NCBI GenBank assembly: GCA_977006965.1
Contig: OZ345360.1
Coordinates: 248,001 to 312,000 of the forward strand
DNA length: 64,000 nucleotides
DNA from: Phymatolithon calcareum
Taxonomy: Eukaryota > Rhodophyta > Florideophyceae > Hapalidiales
Direction of reading: 5' to 3'
Shown here: positions 11,482 through 21,265 of the stretch, one piece after another
How positions within the stretch are numbered: position 1 is the first letter of the stretch
How the letters are laid out: the number at the start of each line of letters is the position of its first letter
Position numbers and translations under genes: made by a program
Notes under the pieces: model-generated
Told to the model about the DNA's origin: nothing
Databases searched by the model: none
Seen by the model: only the letters and a program-made list of their open reading frames with translations

Positions 11482-12579
11482 TCAGCTTCGACTAAACACA
11501 GCTTCGTTAATGCTCTTTCCAAAACCATCTGTTGCCGTCCTCTGCATGGTATGTACATAACCTGCCGCACGCATCATGTCTAAATACATCTGCGGTCTCT
11601 TCTTAGAAACATCCACGGATTCCCCAACTGCCTGTGACGCTGTCTGTATCATACCTTCCCCAAATTCTGAATACACCTTCTCAGGCTTATGTCTCGCCAA
11701 AAACTCCTGTGCTCCTTCCATAGCCATCGGCTCAAAACCTTCGACATCGATTTTCACTATAACCCGACTATCATCCGCAAGAGTCACTACCCCTTTCGCA
11801 AACAACGAGTCAAATCGTTGCATCTTCGCCTCACCGAGCTTCTTGTAACCACTATTGCGCATCATCGACACTGCAGGTGCAGCGGATTCCCCTTGGCAAA
11901 TTGTGTGAGTGTCGCCACGGTTCACACTCGCCACCTGCCACAATTCGCACCGCATTCCGTCACGATGTCCTAGTGAGTACGGTAGCAATTGAACACGGTT
12001 TCGTACTTCTTCCGGCGCCAAACATAAAGAGTGTCGTAGAAGCGCGAGGTTCTCTGCAAACGGCTCAGCGGCGATGACACGGTATCCCGCAGATGCGGCT
12101 AATAGCGTGTACCAACCGATGTTTGCGCCGATATCGACAATGACAGTGCGTTTGGTCGACGCACCCAGAACAGAGAGAATAGTTTGGGATTTCGTTACAT
12201 CCCATTCTCCTGTCCGCTGTATATGCGCGGACACAATGTCAGAGTTTCGGTGTGTTGCCATCTGCCACTCAAGCTTCCCGCCGGAGTTTCCAGATGGGAT
12301 GAGGACCCTAGCAGTGACAACTGCGTGAGGACGTGTTGCCGGTGACAGTAGTCGAGAGCAGCAGGAAGTATTCCCATTACAGGAGCGCCATTCGTCATTT
12401 GCTCTGATCTCGAGTTGATGCGCATGTGGGGACCGAGGACTAGGGATTTCAGGCAGTGTGCTTTGAGTGTACGCAAAAATTACCAAGAGAACGGTAAGGA
12501 GGAGAGGCAGCGTGTAGATACGGCGAAAGACTGGACGATTCCGTCGAAACAAGCCGATTGCGACCTTCGGTTGAGCCAT
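11482..12579 (-). CDS. FkbM-family methyltransferase 2, type II membrane protein
   Basis: 365 aa, a paralogue of the 5278-6387 gene along its whole length (shared NDEWRSC, RLLSP, QMATHR, NIGWYT, HSLCLA, ALMQRFD/AKMQRFD and KPEKVYSEFGE blocks). A basic stretch RRNRPVFRR is followed by a signal anchor (about 21-37). Motif I is IVDIGANIG at 147-155, and the catalytic-core segment is VIVKIDVEGFEPMAMEGA. A Golgi-lumen sugar O-methyltransferase role is inferred, as for the first copy. It is divergently arranged with the APH-like gene at 13941. Its first codons and promoter are duplicated at 23525-23669. The C-terminus ends INEAVFSRS, like EAVFTRSGLST in paralogue 1. Confidence 0.85.
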   Translation of the reverse strand: MAQPKVAIGLFRRNRPVFRRIYTLPLLLTVLLVIFAYTQSTLPEIPSPRSPHAHQLEIRANDEWRSCNGNTSCCSRLLSPATRPHAVVTARVLIPSGNSGGKLEWQMATHRNSDIVSAHIQRTGEWDVTKSQTILSVLGASTKRTVIVDIGANIGWYTLLAASAGYRVIAAEPFAENLALLRHSLCLAPEEVRNRVQLLPYSLGHRDGMRCELWQVASVNRGDTHTICQGESAAPAVSMMRNSGYKKLGEAKMQRFDSLFAKGVVTLADDSRVIVKIDVEGFEPMAMEGAQEFLARHKPEKVYSEFGEGMIQTASQAVGESVDVSKKRPQMYLDMMRAAGYVHTMQRTATDGFGKSINEAVFSRS

Positions 12580-12752
12580 AGTGCCGACAGTGCCTCTGCC
12601 GTTGGCCCGGGCTTACGCACGTCCTGGTTAACGTACCAATCTGCGTGGCCACGACGAGGACTCGTACGCTGGACAAGCTCGAGAATTATGTAATGCAAAG
12701 TTAGCAATACTGCGAAAGTTTGGTTTCCGAACTTCGGTAGCGACTAAATTTC

Positions 12753-13706
12753 GAGGAAATTCGCTAAATGCCCACCAAAAGTGGTGAAAGTACGCTAAAC
12801 ATCCAACCAAGCCAAAACTACTACTCATCGGTTACGTGGTGCGCTGACAGTTGCGTTTTTTGGAGGGAAAAAAGGGAAGTGGCTGCTACTTCCCCTTGAT
12901 CCAACTTTTGTGCACATCCTCGAATTCTTCTGACAAGCTCAACGCACAACGTTCCCGCACTACTCACTCTGAAACCATGAACAGAAGAAGCTCGTGCTGC
13001 AGGTGGGCGACTACTTTAGATCAAGCTTCGACGATGTTGTTAACGTCGTGATCTCCCACCACGCGTCAATCGGGAAGGCACACCTCGTGGAGAGACGCGA
13101 CAAGCAGCGTCTGACACTCATCTGTAGCCAGCGCACAGCTTGAACCTTCCGCGTGAACGTCAGCGCGCTGCCGAGCGTCGGGGGTGTCAGGATCACCAAG
13201 TCAATCGGACACAGCTGTGTTGCAGGCCCCTCAAGGGAGCGCCAGTTCAAAACTGAGCTACTCGCGCAGCGGGCGCCGGTGCTGACTGTATTTGTTGCCA
13301 CAAGAGGCCGAGTCAGTGGAAATGCCGCACAGCTGACGGAACTGGTCCGCGAACAAAGCGGTGTCATCTTAAAGCGCACACAGGCGCACACCATAGTGGC
13401 TTCCAAGCTGGGAATGGATGTCCACCACCTGGCGCAAATCAGAGAACTGCGCTCGTACCATGATCATCGACCTCACCGCCTTCGATGACGGAGATGCTAT
13501 CAATAGTTGCGGCGAAGAGCTAAACCAGAGAGAGTAGCGTACGCAATAAATTTCACTGTCGCATAGAGTGCACAGAGAAACGGATGAGTAGTAGGTTCTG
13601 CTAGGGTATGATAGTATAATTTGCTATGGGTGAGTAGTAGCTTTGGCTAGAGGTGGATATTTAGCGTACTTTTACCACTTTTGGTGGGCATTTAGCGAAT
13701 TTCCTC
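12753..13706. mobile_element. Non-autonomous DNA transposon with about 76-bp terminal inverted repeats
   Basis: 954 bp. The left end starts GAGGAAATTCGCTAAATGCC and the right end is its near-exact reverse complement. The inverted similarity runs about 76 bp (12753-12828 against 13630-13706), both ends containing AGTACGCTAAA and a CTACTACTCA block. It is flanked by TAAATTTC on the left and, two bases after the right end, TAAATTTC again, suggesting an 8-bp target duplication. The paralogous segment at 23838-23850 has a single TAAATTT and no insertion, so it is an empty site. The interior has open frames on both strands (about 13011-13406 minus, 13153-13488 plus) but no recognisable transposase. 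Superfamily (hAT or MULE) unresolved. Confidence 0.85.
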
Positions 13707-13940
13707 ATTAAATTTCCATAATATTATAAAAAAATAACTCGAAAAGTCAACTTTTGCGAAATATTTCATATTGCTACGCCGAAAGGATTCATGTCGCAGC
13801 TAAATGTGAGTCCAGTATGATACATAAAGCTGTACCGGCCAGCATACGGCCGTAAGAGCGAATAAATTTTACTCCTGGAATCAGAATGCTCAAACGCCCG
13901 CTCTCAACAGTTTGTGCGAACACGGGCGTACTTTCGCGGA

Positions 13941-15473
13941 ATGACCTCTTTCCATGGGCTGAGGGCGCTTTTGCTTCACCCGGATGACGAAGAAAGTGTG
14001 CTGATGGTAAACAATGAAGGGCAATGGGATCTGCCGTACCGTGAATTCGATGAAATCTGTCTTGGGAATAACTGGCTCTTTGTTCGTTGGCTAAGCGAAC
14101 AGCTTGGGATCAATCCTTCTTTGTGCCGGTTCACGCCAATTGCAGATCTAATTGAGGAAGTGTGCGGCAGGAGTCCCTGGTGCAAGGAAATGCCAATTGC
14201 AGATATAAATGAGCAAGAGTGCGGCAAGATTCTCTGGCACAAGAGATTAGGGACGTTTTCCGTCTTGCTGATCGACTCGTGTCCAGACGACGTCACGCTG
14301 CCCGAAAAGTGGGCTTGGAAACACGCCAGCTTCGTTCGTCAAGTGAAAATAGAGCCAGGATACGAAGGAGGGCTGGACTATACGCTCTGTGTGTTGCGTG
14401 ACTATTTGGACCAAGACATGGGTCTCATGCGAGAACTGTGGCAGCCTCGGCATCAGCGCGGTTGGCATGGCAGAGCGTCCAAATGGCTGAAGAAGACTGT
14501 CGAAAGCGATGGCGGAAATGTTGTAGGCCGCGTAGAACAGTTTCATATAAGCTACACATCGACCGTGCTGAGTGTGAATTCAAGCAAAGGGATGTACTTT
14601 CTGAAAGCGGGAGTATGTGTGAAGGAAGCGCGAGTGATGCAGGCTGTGTCGAAAATGCTTATTAAATCGGAACAAGCTGAGCAGGAAGTAGGGCAGAAGC
14701 AAGTCAAGCTGCAGGGACTTGAGATCGTGGCTAGGTCTCACCAACTGCAATGCTTTGTGACCAAAGGTGTGCGTGTTGCTAACATTTGCGAAAGTTTGGA
14801 CGATGAAACGAAGGACAGGACTGTACACACGGCGGTAATGTCTCTTGGTGAACTCCAGAAACGCTCATTAGAATCGAAAGAAGACCTTGTGGCTGCGGGT
14901 GTGCGAACTGCGGAAGTGGAGAAGCTTGCTGCGGAGATGCAGCGGTGGAGCGCTGGGAAGACTCCTGATCACTTAAAGCCGCGAATAGGACTGGACAGTA
15001 GCATGATGAAGATGGCATCTATCGTCTATCCGTTGCTGGAACGTCTGCAGGAGTACAAGATTCCAATGACATTGGTGCATGGTGACTTTGCCACTCGCAA
15101 CGTCGGCTGGACGGAGAGTGGTGCGCTTGCATTTTTTGATTGGGAGTATGCCTTCATCTCGCATCCCTTTTTCGACCTGCATGAATGTCATAAATTTGGC
15201 AAGATTAGCGACAGCACGTTGAATGACTACTTGTCTCTTTGGAGTGAGTACGAGCCAATGGATCGAGCGAAGGAGTGTTTTCGAATTGCTGCTCCGCTTG
15301 GTTGGCTGCTGAAGCTTCGTGTGGCCCTCAAGCATTCGGCGTTCTACTCTCCTCGTCTTTTAGAGCGTGAAAAGCAAGATGATGACATGCAAGTGGAGAG
15401 GCGCCATTCTGCTTTTAGTGAGGTCGTGCAGTTTTTCCTCGATATGTTAAGGTTGGAAGCAAAAAAGATCTGA
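13941..15473 (+). CDS. APH/choline-kinase-fold phosphotransferase with Nudix-like N-terminal region
   Basis: 510 aa from the ATG at 13941; a GTG at 13914 would add nine residues. The C-terminal part has the aminoglycoside-phosphotransferase signature: Brenner loop HGDFATRN (His380, Asp382, Asn387) and metal-binding Asp400 in FFDWEYAF, followed by the family's HPFFDLHE segment. The N-terminal part (ALLLHPDDEESVLMV...QWDLP) resembles the first strands of a Nudix fold, and the middle REL-WQPR-QRGW motif occurs in this phosphotransferase subgroup. Substrate unknown. Residues about 66-102 contain a tandem duplication (57-bp offset, PIADLIEE.../PIADINEQ...) absent from the decayed paralogue at 24064. 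One extra G near 13950 relative to that paralogue moves the original upstream start out of frame, so the N-terminus is uncertain. Confidence 0.7.
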   Translation: MTSFHGLRALLLHPDDEESVLMVNNEGQWDLPYREFDEICLGNNWLFVRWLSEQLGINPSLCRFTPIADLIEEVCGRSPWCKEMPIADINEQECGKILWHKRLGTFSVLLIDSCPDDVTLPEKWAWKHASFVRQVKIEPGYEGGLDYTLCVLRDYLDQDMGLMRELWQPRHQRGWHGRASKWLKKTVESDGGNVVGRVEQFHISYTSTVLSVNSSKGMYFLKAGVCVKEARVMQAVSKMLIKSEQAEQEVGQKQVKLQGLEIVARSHQLQCFVTKGVRVANICESLDDETKDRTVHTAVMSLGELQKRSLESKEDLVAAGVRTAEVEKLAAEMQRWSAGKTPDHLKPRIGLDSSMMKMASIVYPLLERLQEYKIPMTLVHGDFATRNVGWTESGALAFFDWEYAFISHPFFDLHECHKFGKISDSTLNDYLSLWSEYEPMDRAKECFRIAAPLGWLLKLRVALKHSAFYSPRLLEREKQDDDMQVERRHSAFSEVVQFFLDMLRLEAKKI

Positions 15474-15800
15474 ACCAAACTCGATTTCCTGAGGACTTAT
15501 CTCAAATTCATCTTTTCGACCACTGTAGGTGTACTTCTGTACCACTTGTACACTGTATCATAACGAGGGCTTCTCGGGGAAGCTGTAAGCTCTTATTTTA
15601 GTAGGAGATACATCTCCTCCGAAAACATTCAGTGATTTGGAATCAAATTGTAGAGATTTACGAAACAACTGGTGAGATTAGAAATGTTCCCCATTAAATT
15701 CAGCAAATGTTTCTTCCTTAAGATCATGAAAAAGATTTAATTGTCGTTCATTAAGATCTCCTCACTCTAGATCTACTCTTAAACAGTTCCTAGAGAAACA
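15474..15800. other. Intergenic, convergent gene ends
   Basis: AT-rich spacer between two 3' ends. Nothing recognised. Confidence 0.6.
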
Positions 15801-16892
15801 TTACTTTCGCTTCTGCCTTTGTATCCTTACCTGGTACATCTCTGCAACCTGAAGCCGGTCTGCATCGTCGCCGCCACACATGGGAAGAACTTCTTCGATA
15901 AGTTTGATGAGATATTTCTCGGCGCTGTCGAGTACAATTGCCTCGCATGCATCGATCGCAACGCAATGGTCCACAACACCGCTCTGAGTCAAGCGAACTA
16001 GCCAGACGCCTTTGGCATCCTCGCATAACCACTTGAACATTCCCATTGTTCTCTTGTTCTTGACTACGCTGTCAGCTTTTCGTAGCTCAACACGCACAGA
16101 ACGCAGCCTTTGCAATAATGAACCCACTTGCCGTAGAGAAGACAATATCGGCGCCCGATTTTTCAGTTCTTTGGTATTCATCTGCAGCACTTCCGCTTCG
16201 GACAAATTCTCCCCGAGGATCACTGCAAGCTCGCGTCCTACATCTAGTGATGCCCGCCGATCAAGAAGACGATCAATAGCATTTACGACTGCGTCTGTCA
16301 TGCATTTACCGTGTCCGCCGTTACATCTGTTTCTTGCCATCATGCCATATCGCTTCTCCAGAAACTTCTCAACTCCACATGACGGTGACCGGGCCATCGG
16401 GCCTCCAATTATGGCCATAACGCCAGGAAAATCGCGACAATACGCCCATAGAGCACACCGTTGGTGGGTTGTTCATGTACAATCTTCAGCCTCTGCCCGA
16501 CGCACGACCAACGGGTCAATATATTCCAATCGCCTCCCGCACGCTTTTCGAGCTCTGTCGGACACTGGCCTCAACGGCCATGCGACTGCCGCTTCTTTGC
16601 GGTCGCAAAGCTGCAGCGTCCACTCATCTATTTCGTACCATGACGTATGATCGCCATTCATTGTCGTGCTGCCATAAGTGGCACCCTTTCGCAACACGCG
16701 GCCATATTTTCCCACCGATCCATCGCCAACAACAACTGCTCGAACATTCCAGAGCCTCTTTTTCACCCGCCCAGTATCAACAGCCTTAGATTTCCGGATA
16801 GATGAGGATCTGGACGAAGGAGTGGACGCATATCCCGTTGCAACTGGTGCAGGGTAGAGGCGCTTCTCGGGTGTGCGGACGACCCCTTCCAT
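15801..16892 (-). CDS. Hypothetical protein, probable two-exon gene
   Basis: Two open stretches in the same frame are separated by one in-frame TGA. A candidate 78-nt intron (16403-16480 on the minus strand; donor GTACAT, acceptor TTGGAG) removes the stop. Splicing joins EAEDC to PMARSPSCGVEK in phase and gives about 337 aa from the ATG at 16892. Exon 1 has a basic Ser/Arg segment and VVVGDGSVGKYGRVL. Exon 2 has a helical central part and the segment VWLVRLTQSGVVDHCVAIDA, in which a conserved-looking His-Cys pair is followed by a short strand. The family is not recognised. The donor is not a strong consensus, so a pseudogene with one nonsense codon is the alternative. No neighbour hints at a function. 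Confidence 0.45.
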
Positions 16893-18112
16893 CGGATGGG
16901 CGGGTATTTGGTGGAGATGAACGCAGCACGTTGAGGACAAAAATCGTTATATGCGGCGGTAGTCTTTGGTGCGGTGCCTCCCGAAGTCATTTTTTCTTGT
17001 CCGAAAATAGCCGGGAAGTTGTGGCTGAGGAAAAGGGTATGACGATAGGGTGAAGCTCAATGGAGCGTAAGCGCAAGAGAATGTTCCCGGAAAATGCACT
17101 GTGCACAAAGCCGGAGTTCTGCAATGACTTATTCAGTGCGACGTCACGACCGGAAGGAAAATAGGGTGGCCGACGGAAATCGAGGGTGAACTGTGTCCAG
17201 ATTTGGGGGATCCGTGCCGAAGAGGGAATTTCAGTACGATGAGGACAATTAAATATCCCACGACGAAACGAAACGCGGCGGAAAGCACAGTGAGGCGATC
17301 CCAAAGACGCCAGGTATGGCGGAGAAAGTTGCGGAGTGGCGCGAATGGGCGCTTGCCCGGTGCGGATGCCAGCGGATCGCAAGAAGTACGGACACAAGGC
17401 TCCAAGACGGAGGCGCAGCGCAGTGAATTGCAGCGGATCGCAGGAAGCACGGAGGATGTGGTGCGTCTCGAGGCTTCAGGTTGATGATGTGACGACCTCG
17501 AGGGCTGAAGACGGAGAGGCGTTTGGGGGATATGCTCAACAGCTATTTCCGATAGTTGTCCGCTCTCCAAAAGTCGGCGGGTCATCTATTTGTCGCCTGA
17601 ATTACTGTACAGTTCTTGTGTGAATGGTCGCTTCCTGCTGTGGAGCAGGAAGCGGTCATGCAGTCCAGCGGGACGACGAAGCTATTACATAGAACAAGGT
17701 ATATGTTATGGCTGCTCTGTATGCCGTGAATTGTTACAATCACAATGCACATTTTATGGAAGTCCCCAAATTCGTGCATCGAGCCTCCTGGAGCCCACAG
17801 ACAGCGCACAGAACGTGTCGATATCTTGTACAGTATACTGTACTGTACTGCACTGTACTAGTGGTAAGGTAGAAATACCCGACTGTAAACAGCGGAGACA
17901 CTGCAGAAGGTTGCTAAATGTACTCAAAATATGGGGGGCCTAGCACCTAAATAAAATCTAATGATTCCGTACTGCACTGTACAAAACATCGACGCTCTTT
18001 ACGATTGAATTCAACAGTTCAGCCTGTCGCAGCCCTACCTTCTCTACGTATCGGTTTCGCGGAAACTTGGAGCGCGCAAATCAAGAGGTTTCTTAAATGT
18101 TCATACAAGATG
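16893..18112. other. Intergenic, no gene recognised
   Basis: A GC-richer part (17200-17540) has open frames on both strands and a repeated word (AGCGGATCGCA-GAAG at about 17380 and 17440), but nothing identifiable. Near 17830-17870 there is a run of TACAGTATACTGTACTGTAC-type palindromic words. Confidence 0.45.
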
Positions 18113-18121
18113 CTTTATACT

Positions 18122-20521
18122 AGGTAACCTTAACCTTCATCACTTTTGCGCGCGCCGTCCCCGCACCGTGGGCCTTTGGGTCCTAGAATGACGCTGCCGT
18201 AAACACGTGTCGCTGCCTACACGTGGGTGGTCACCTACCGCGGCAACACCATCCACGCCGCACAGCCCATCGATCTGCCACCCTCGTCGTCTTCGGCTCG
18301 CCCCATCGCCACGCCACCGATCTGCCACCAGATCAGTCCGTTTCCCTCAATGCGCGTCCTCGCCCCCGCCGGTACGTCTCTGCCGCCATCGACCTCCGCT
18401 TCCGTCACTGCCCGTCCGCGCCCCTAATGCCGTCGCCAAGCCGCTACGGCGACACGCCGCCACACCTCCCACCACGACACCACGCCGCCGTCCGCTTCCG
18501 GCACTGTTCGTCCCCGCCCCCCACCCTACACCACCGATCTGCCGCCTTTTCCATCTGCTTCTGTCACTGCTCGTCCGCGTTCACGCTGCCGCCGACGCAC
18601 CGCCGCCCGCTTCCGTCACTGCTCCCGCATGCTGCCACCACCACACCACCGTTTTACCACAAATATGTTAGCTTTTGTCACTGCTGGTGGCCGGCCCGGC
18701 TGCCGTCGCCACGGCGCCGCCGCGAAATGGACTAGTTCTCTTGACGCATGCCGGCACCATCCATAAGAAAGAAAATATCACTCTCGGCGGTTGTTGTGTG
18801 TCGCCGGCACCCTTGGCACGAAAAATACGGTACCGGGCGGCTGCCGTCGCAGCCATCCGATCAAAAAATATGGCGCTCGGCGGCTGTTATCGCCAAACCC
18901 GAACAGAAAAGCTGCTTTCAGTGTGTGCAGCGGGTCCTCCCGGCACGGAAAATACGGCACCCGGGGGCCGTTGTGGCCGCCACCCGACAGAAATACTGCT
19001 CCCAGCGACTTCGCCCGCTACCCACACACGGAAAATATGGCACCGGGTGGCTCCAGGTCCAGCCAGCCGCAGACACCCTAGACAAGAAAAATTCTTTCCC
19101 TGCCCACGCCCGCTATCGCCCGGAAAAAACAGTTCTGGTCTTGCCGTGTGCCGCCCCCGCCAAGCCTGCCGCGAAGAGTATGGAAACGGAAGTTGTTCGA
19201 AAGTGAGACCAAGCTAAGTTTTAGGAAAGCGGTTTAATTCTGAAGAACAAAGTGCTAGATTACTCTGTAAATTCGAAAGGATACACGTTCATGTGTTTGC
19301 GGAGATTCTTAATAAATGTCATGAACAGTTCTCATAATCGACGACAACGCTATTGGAATTAAGTTCCTAAAAAGAACTTTCAATTCGTTCGGCGTGGACA
19401 GAAAAATATCTACTAGAAACTCACAGACCCGCTCACGGTCAGGAGTTGGAACTCGGAATTTCTCTCGGCACAAAACTTTTGGGTTAACTGAATCGCAAAC
19501 GTACTTTGAAAGCAGCTCGGGCGTACGTTGAACAAATATCAGAGCATGCACAGCGTCTTCGTTCATAATGGTACGGATTCTGGAGTGAAACAGAAGTAGC
19601 TTAGTTGGAAAAGAAAATCTCCAAACAAAATATTGGACACTCTGATCAGATAAACAGCTCCGATTCGGGGCTTTCAGCTCCTGAAAGTCAAAAATCTACC
19701 GAGTTTTTAGAAATCAGCCGGTGCGTTTCACAACAGCAAAAAACACCTCCGATTTGGTGTTTTCACGACCTGAAAAGCCAAAATCGACTCTGTTTTTGAC
19801 AGTTCGACGCGGAGTTTTCACTAAAGGCTTGGGCACTGGGAGCGAGCTTTATTGAAGTCTTCGACAGAGCGCCACGATGAAATAGAACAGAAGTGCGATG
19901 CTGACGATGGAGACGATTGCTCGGTAGAGAGGAAGGCTTCCAGTCGTGTCGGTTGCAATCAGGGGCAAACAACGAAGCAAGGACAGTATCACCTGGCGAA
20001 TGCACACAAAGCGGAAGAGGCTGGCGTCAAGAGTATCAGCAACGATGGAAAAATGCAGCAATCGGCAGTGATGAATAACGCAAGCGGGGACGTTGATCGC
20101 ACAGTGCCGCTGTGCACTGTAATAACTACAGCTGCAACAGATTCACGGGATGTAAACAGGACCTGTACGTTGAGAGTAGCGGTAGCGATTTTAAGAAGCG
20201 GCGTGATGCGATAAGGGTTGCAACCGTGGATGTAGATCGCCCAGTGCCGCTGTGCGGTGCCAAGCTTATAAGCGAAAGATTTCACGGAACGAAAACGAGA
20301 TGAAGATCGGGTTGCGGTGGACGAGGATAGCTGCGGCGGCGGCGGGCGGCGGCGATGTGACGTAATGTGACCGGGGGAGGTGACGTGATATGATAAGGCA
20401 TGAAATGGCAAGTAATACACGTGTGCTCAACGACATGTGTTCACTGCACCTTCGGATGGGGACCCAATGGCCCACGGCGCCGGGACGGCGCGCGCAAAAG
20501 TGATGACGGTTAAGGTTACCT
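18122..20521. mobile_element. 2.4-kb non-autonomous TIR transposon (MULE-like)
   Basis: The ends are AGGTAACCTTAACC... and its complement ...GGTTAAGGTTACCT. The inverted similarity continues about 62 bp through ATCACTTTTGCGCGCGCCGT and GTGGGCC-TTGGGTCC. It is flanked by a perfect 9-bp direct repeat CTTTATACT (18113-18121 and 20522-20530), the size made by Mutator-like and some related transposases. The left half (about 18180-19200) is very GC-rich and made of degenerate tandem units (CCGCTTCCGTCACTG... words, then GAAAATA-GGCACC-GG words), open in several frames. The right half has an internal duplication around GTGCCGCTGTGC (about 20100 and 20245). No transposase is recognised. An 85-residue minus-strand frame (19309-19566) is the only protein-like stretch. 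Confidence 0.88.
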
Positions 20522-20530
20522 CTTTATACT

Positions 20531-21265
20531 AAGCGTATGGATGTAGCTCAGTGGACAGTGTGTTTCAATCAGACTCCATGTACTTTTAAATATAGAGCGC
20601 AGATGGCCTTACAAATAAACGTTCAAATATCAGTCCCACTCACAGCGCGTTGCGTCTTGCTGACTGAAGCACGAACACTGAAAACGGTTGGGAAAAGTTC
20701 AAGATTGGCTTAGCGCAAACAAAATCTCCAAACTTAGTCTCCTAATTTCAATATGTACCTCTCTTTCTTCTAGCGAGGTGAGGCTGAAGCGACTTAAGTA
20801 GGCTTCAAGGACTCATGTCCGAATTGTAAGCAGACCCATAGAAGGGTCCACAGTAGTACACGCAATCCCTTCTGTATGTAGGACACGAAACATTACCTGT
20901 ACCCTAACACGAAGTCAATGACAGTTTTCTCTTCTTGTGCAGCACAGTAGTTCAGCCCCACAAACAGAAATTCTCACACTGCAACACAACAGGCTGTCAG
21001 AGTGCCCCCAGTTGGTTTGGTCTTCTACTCTGTAAGGGATCAGCCGTTATAGCCCCATCATATAAGCAACGACCCTCTTCAATACACCTACAGTCTCAGG
21101 AAAGTACAGTCGTGTTGGAGAAAGAGATAAACCCACGTTGATTGCAATGCTCCCATCTCGATTGGATATAAAAGAGGAAATCTGCAGTAAAACTGGTCCC
21201 CATGTGCAGACGTGATAAACTCACTAGTGCCTAATATAAAAATTGTAGCGAAACGGAGAGAGCAG
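20531..21265. other. Intergenic, no gene recognised
   Basis: Contains GGATGTAGCTCAGTGGACAG at about 20538-20557, which resembles a tRNA A-box, but no B-box or cloverleaf follows. Otherwise nothing. Confidence 0.4.

Noticed and set aside
13011-13406. 131-residue minus-strand frame as a transposase
   Set aside because: No transposase motif, and it overlaps another open frame on the other strand. Left as unexplained interior of the element.
18207-18735. Pro/Arg-rich open frames on the plus strand
   Set aside because: Several frames are open at once because the DNA is GC-rich and repetitive inside a transposon. Open length is not evidence of coding here.
20538-20557. tRNA-like A-box GGATGTAGCTCAGTGGACAG
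   Set aside because: No matching acceptor stem, anticodon arm or B-box follows within 80 bp, so neither a tRNA gene nor a SINE head can be supported.
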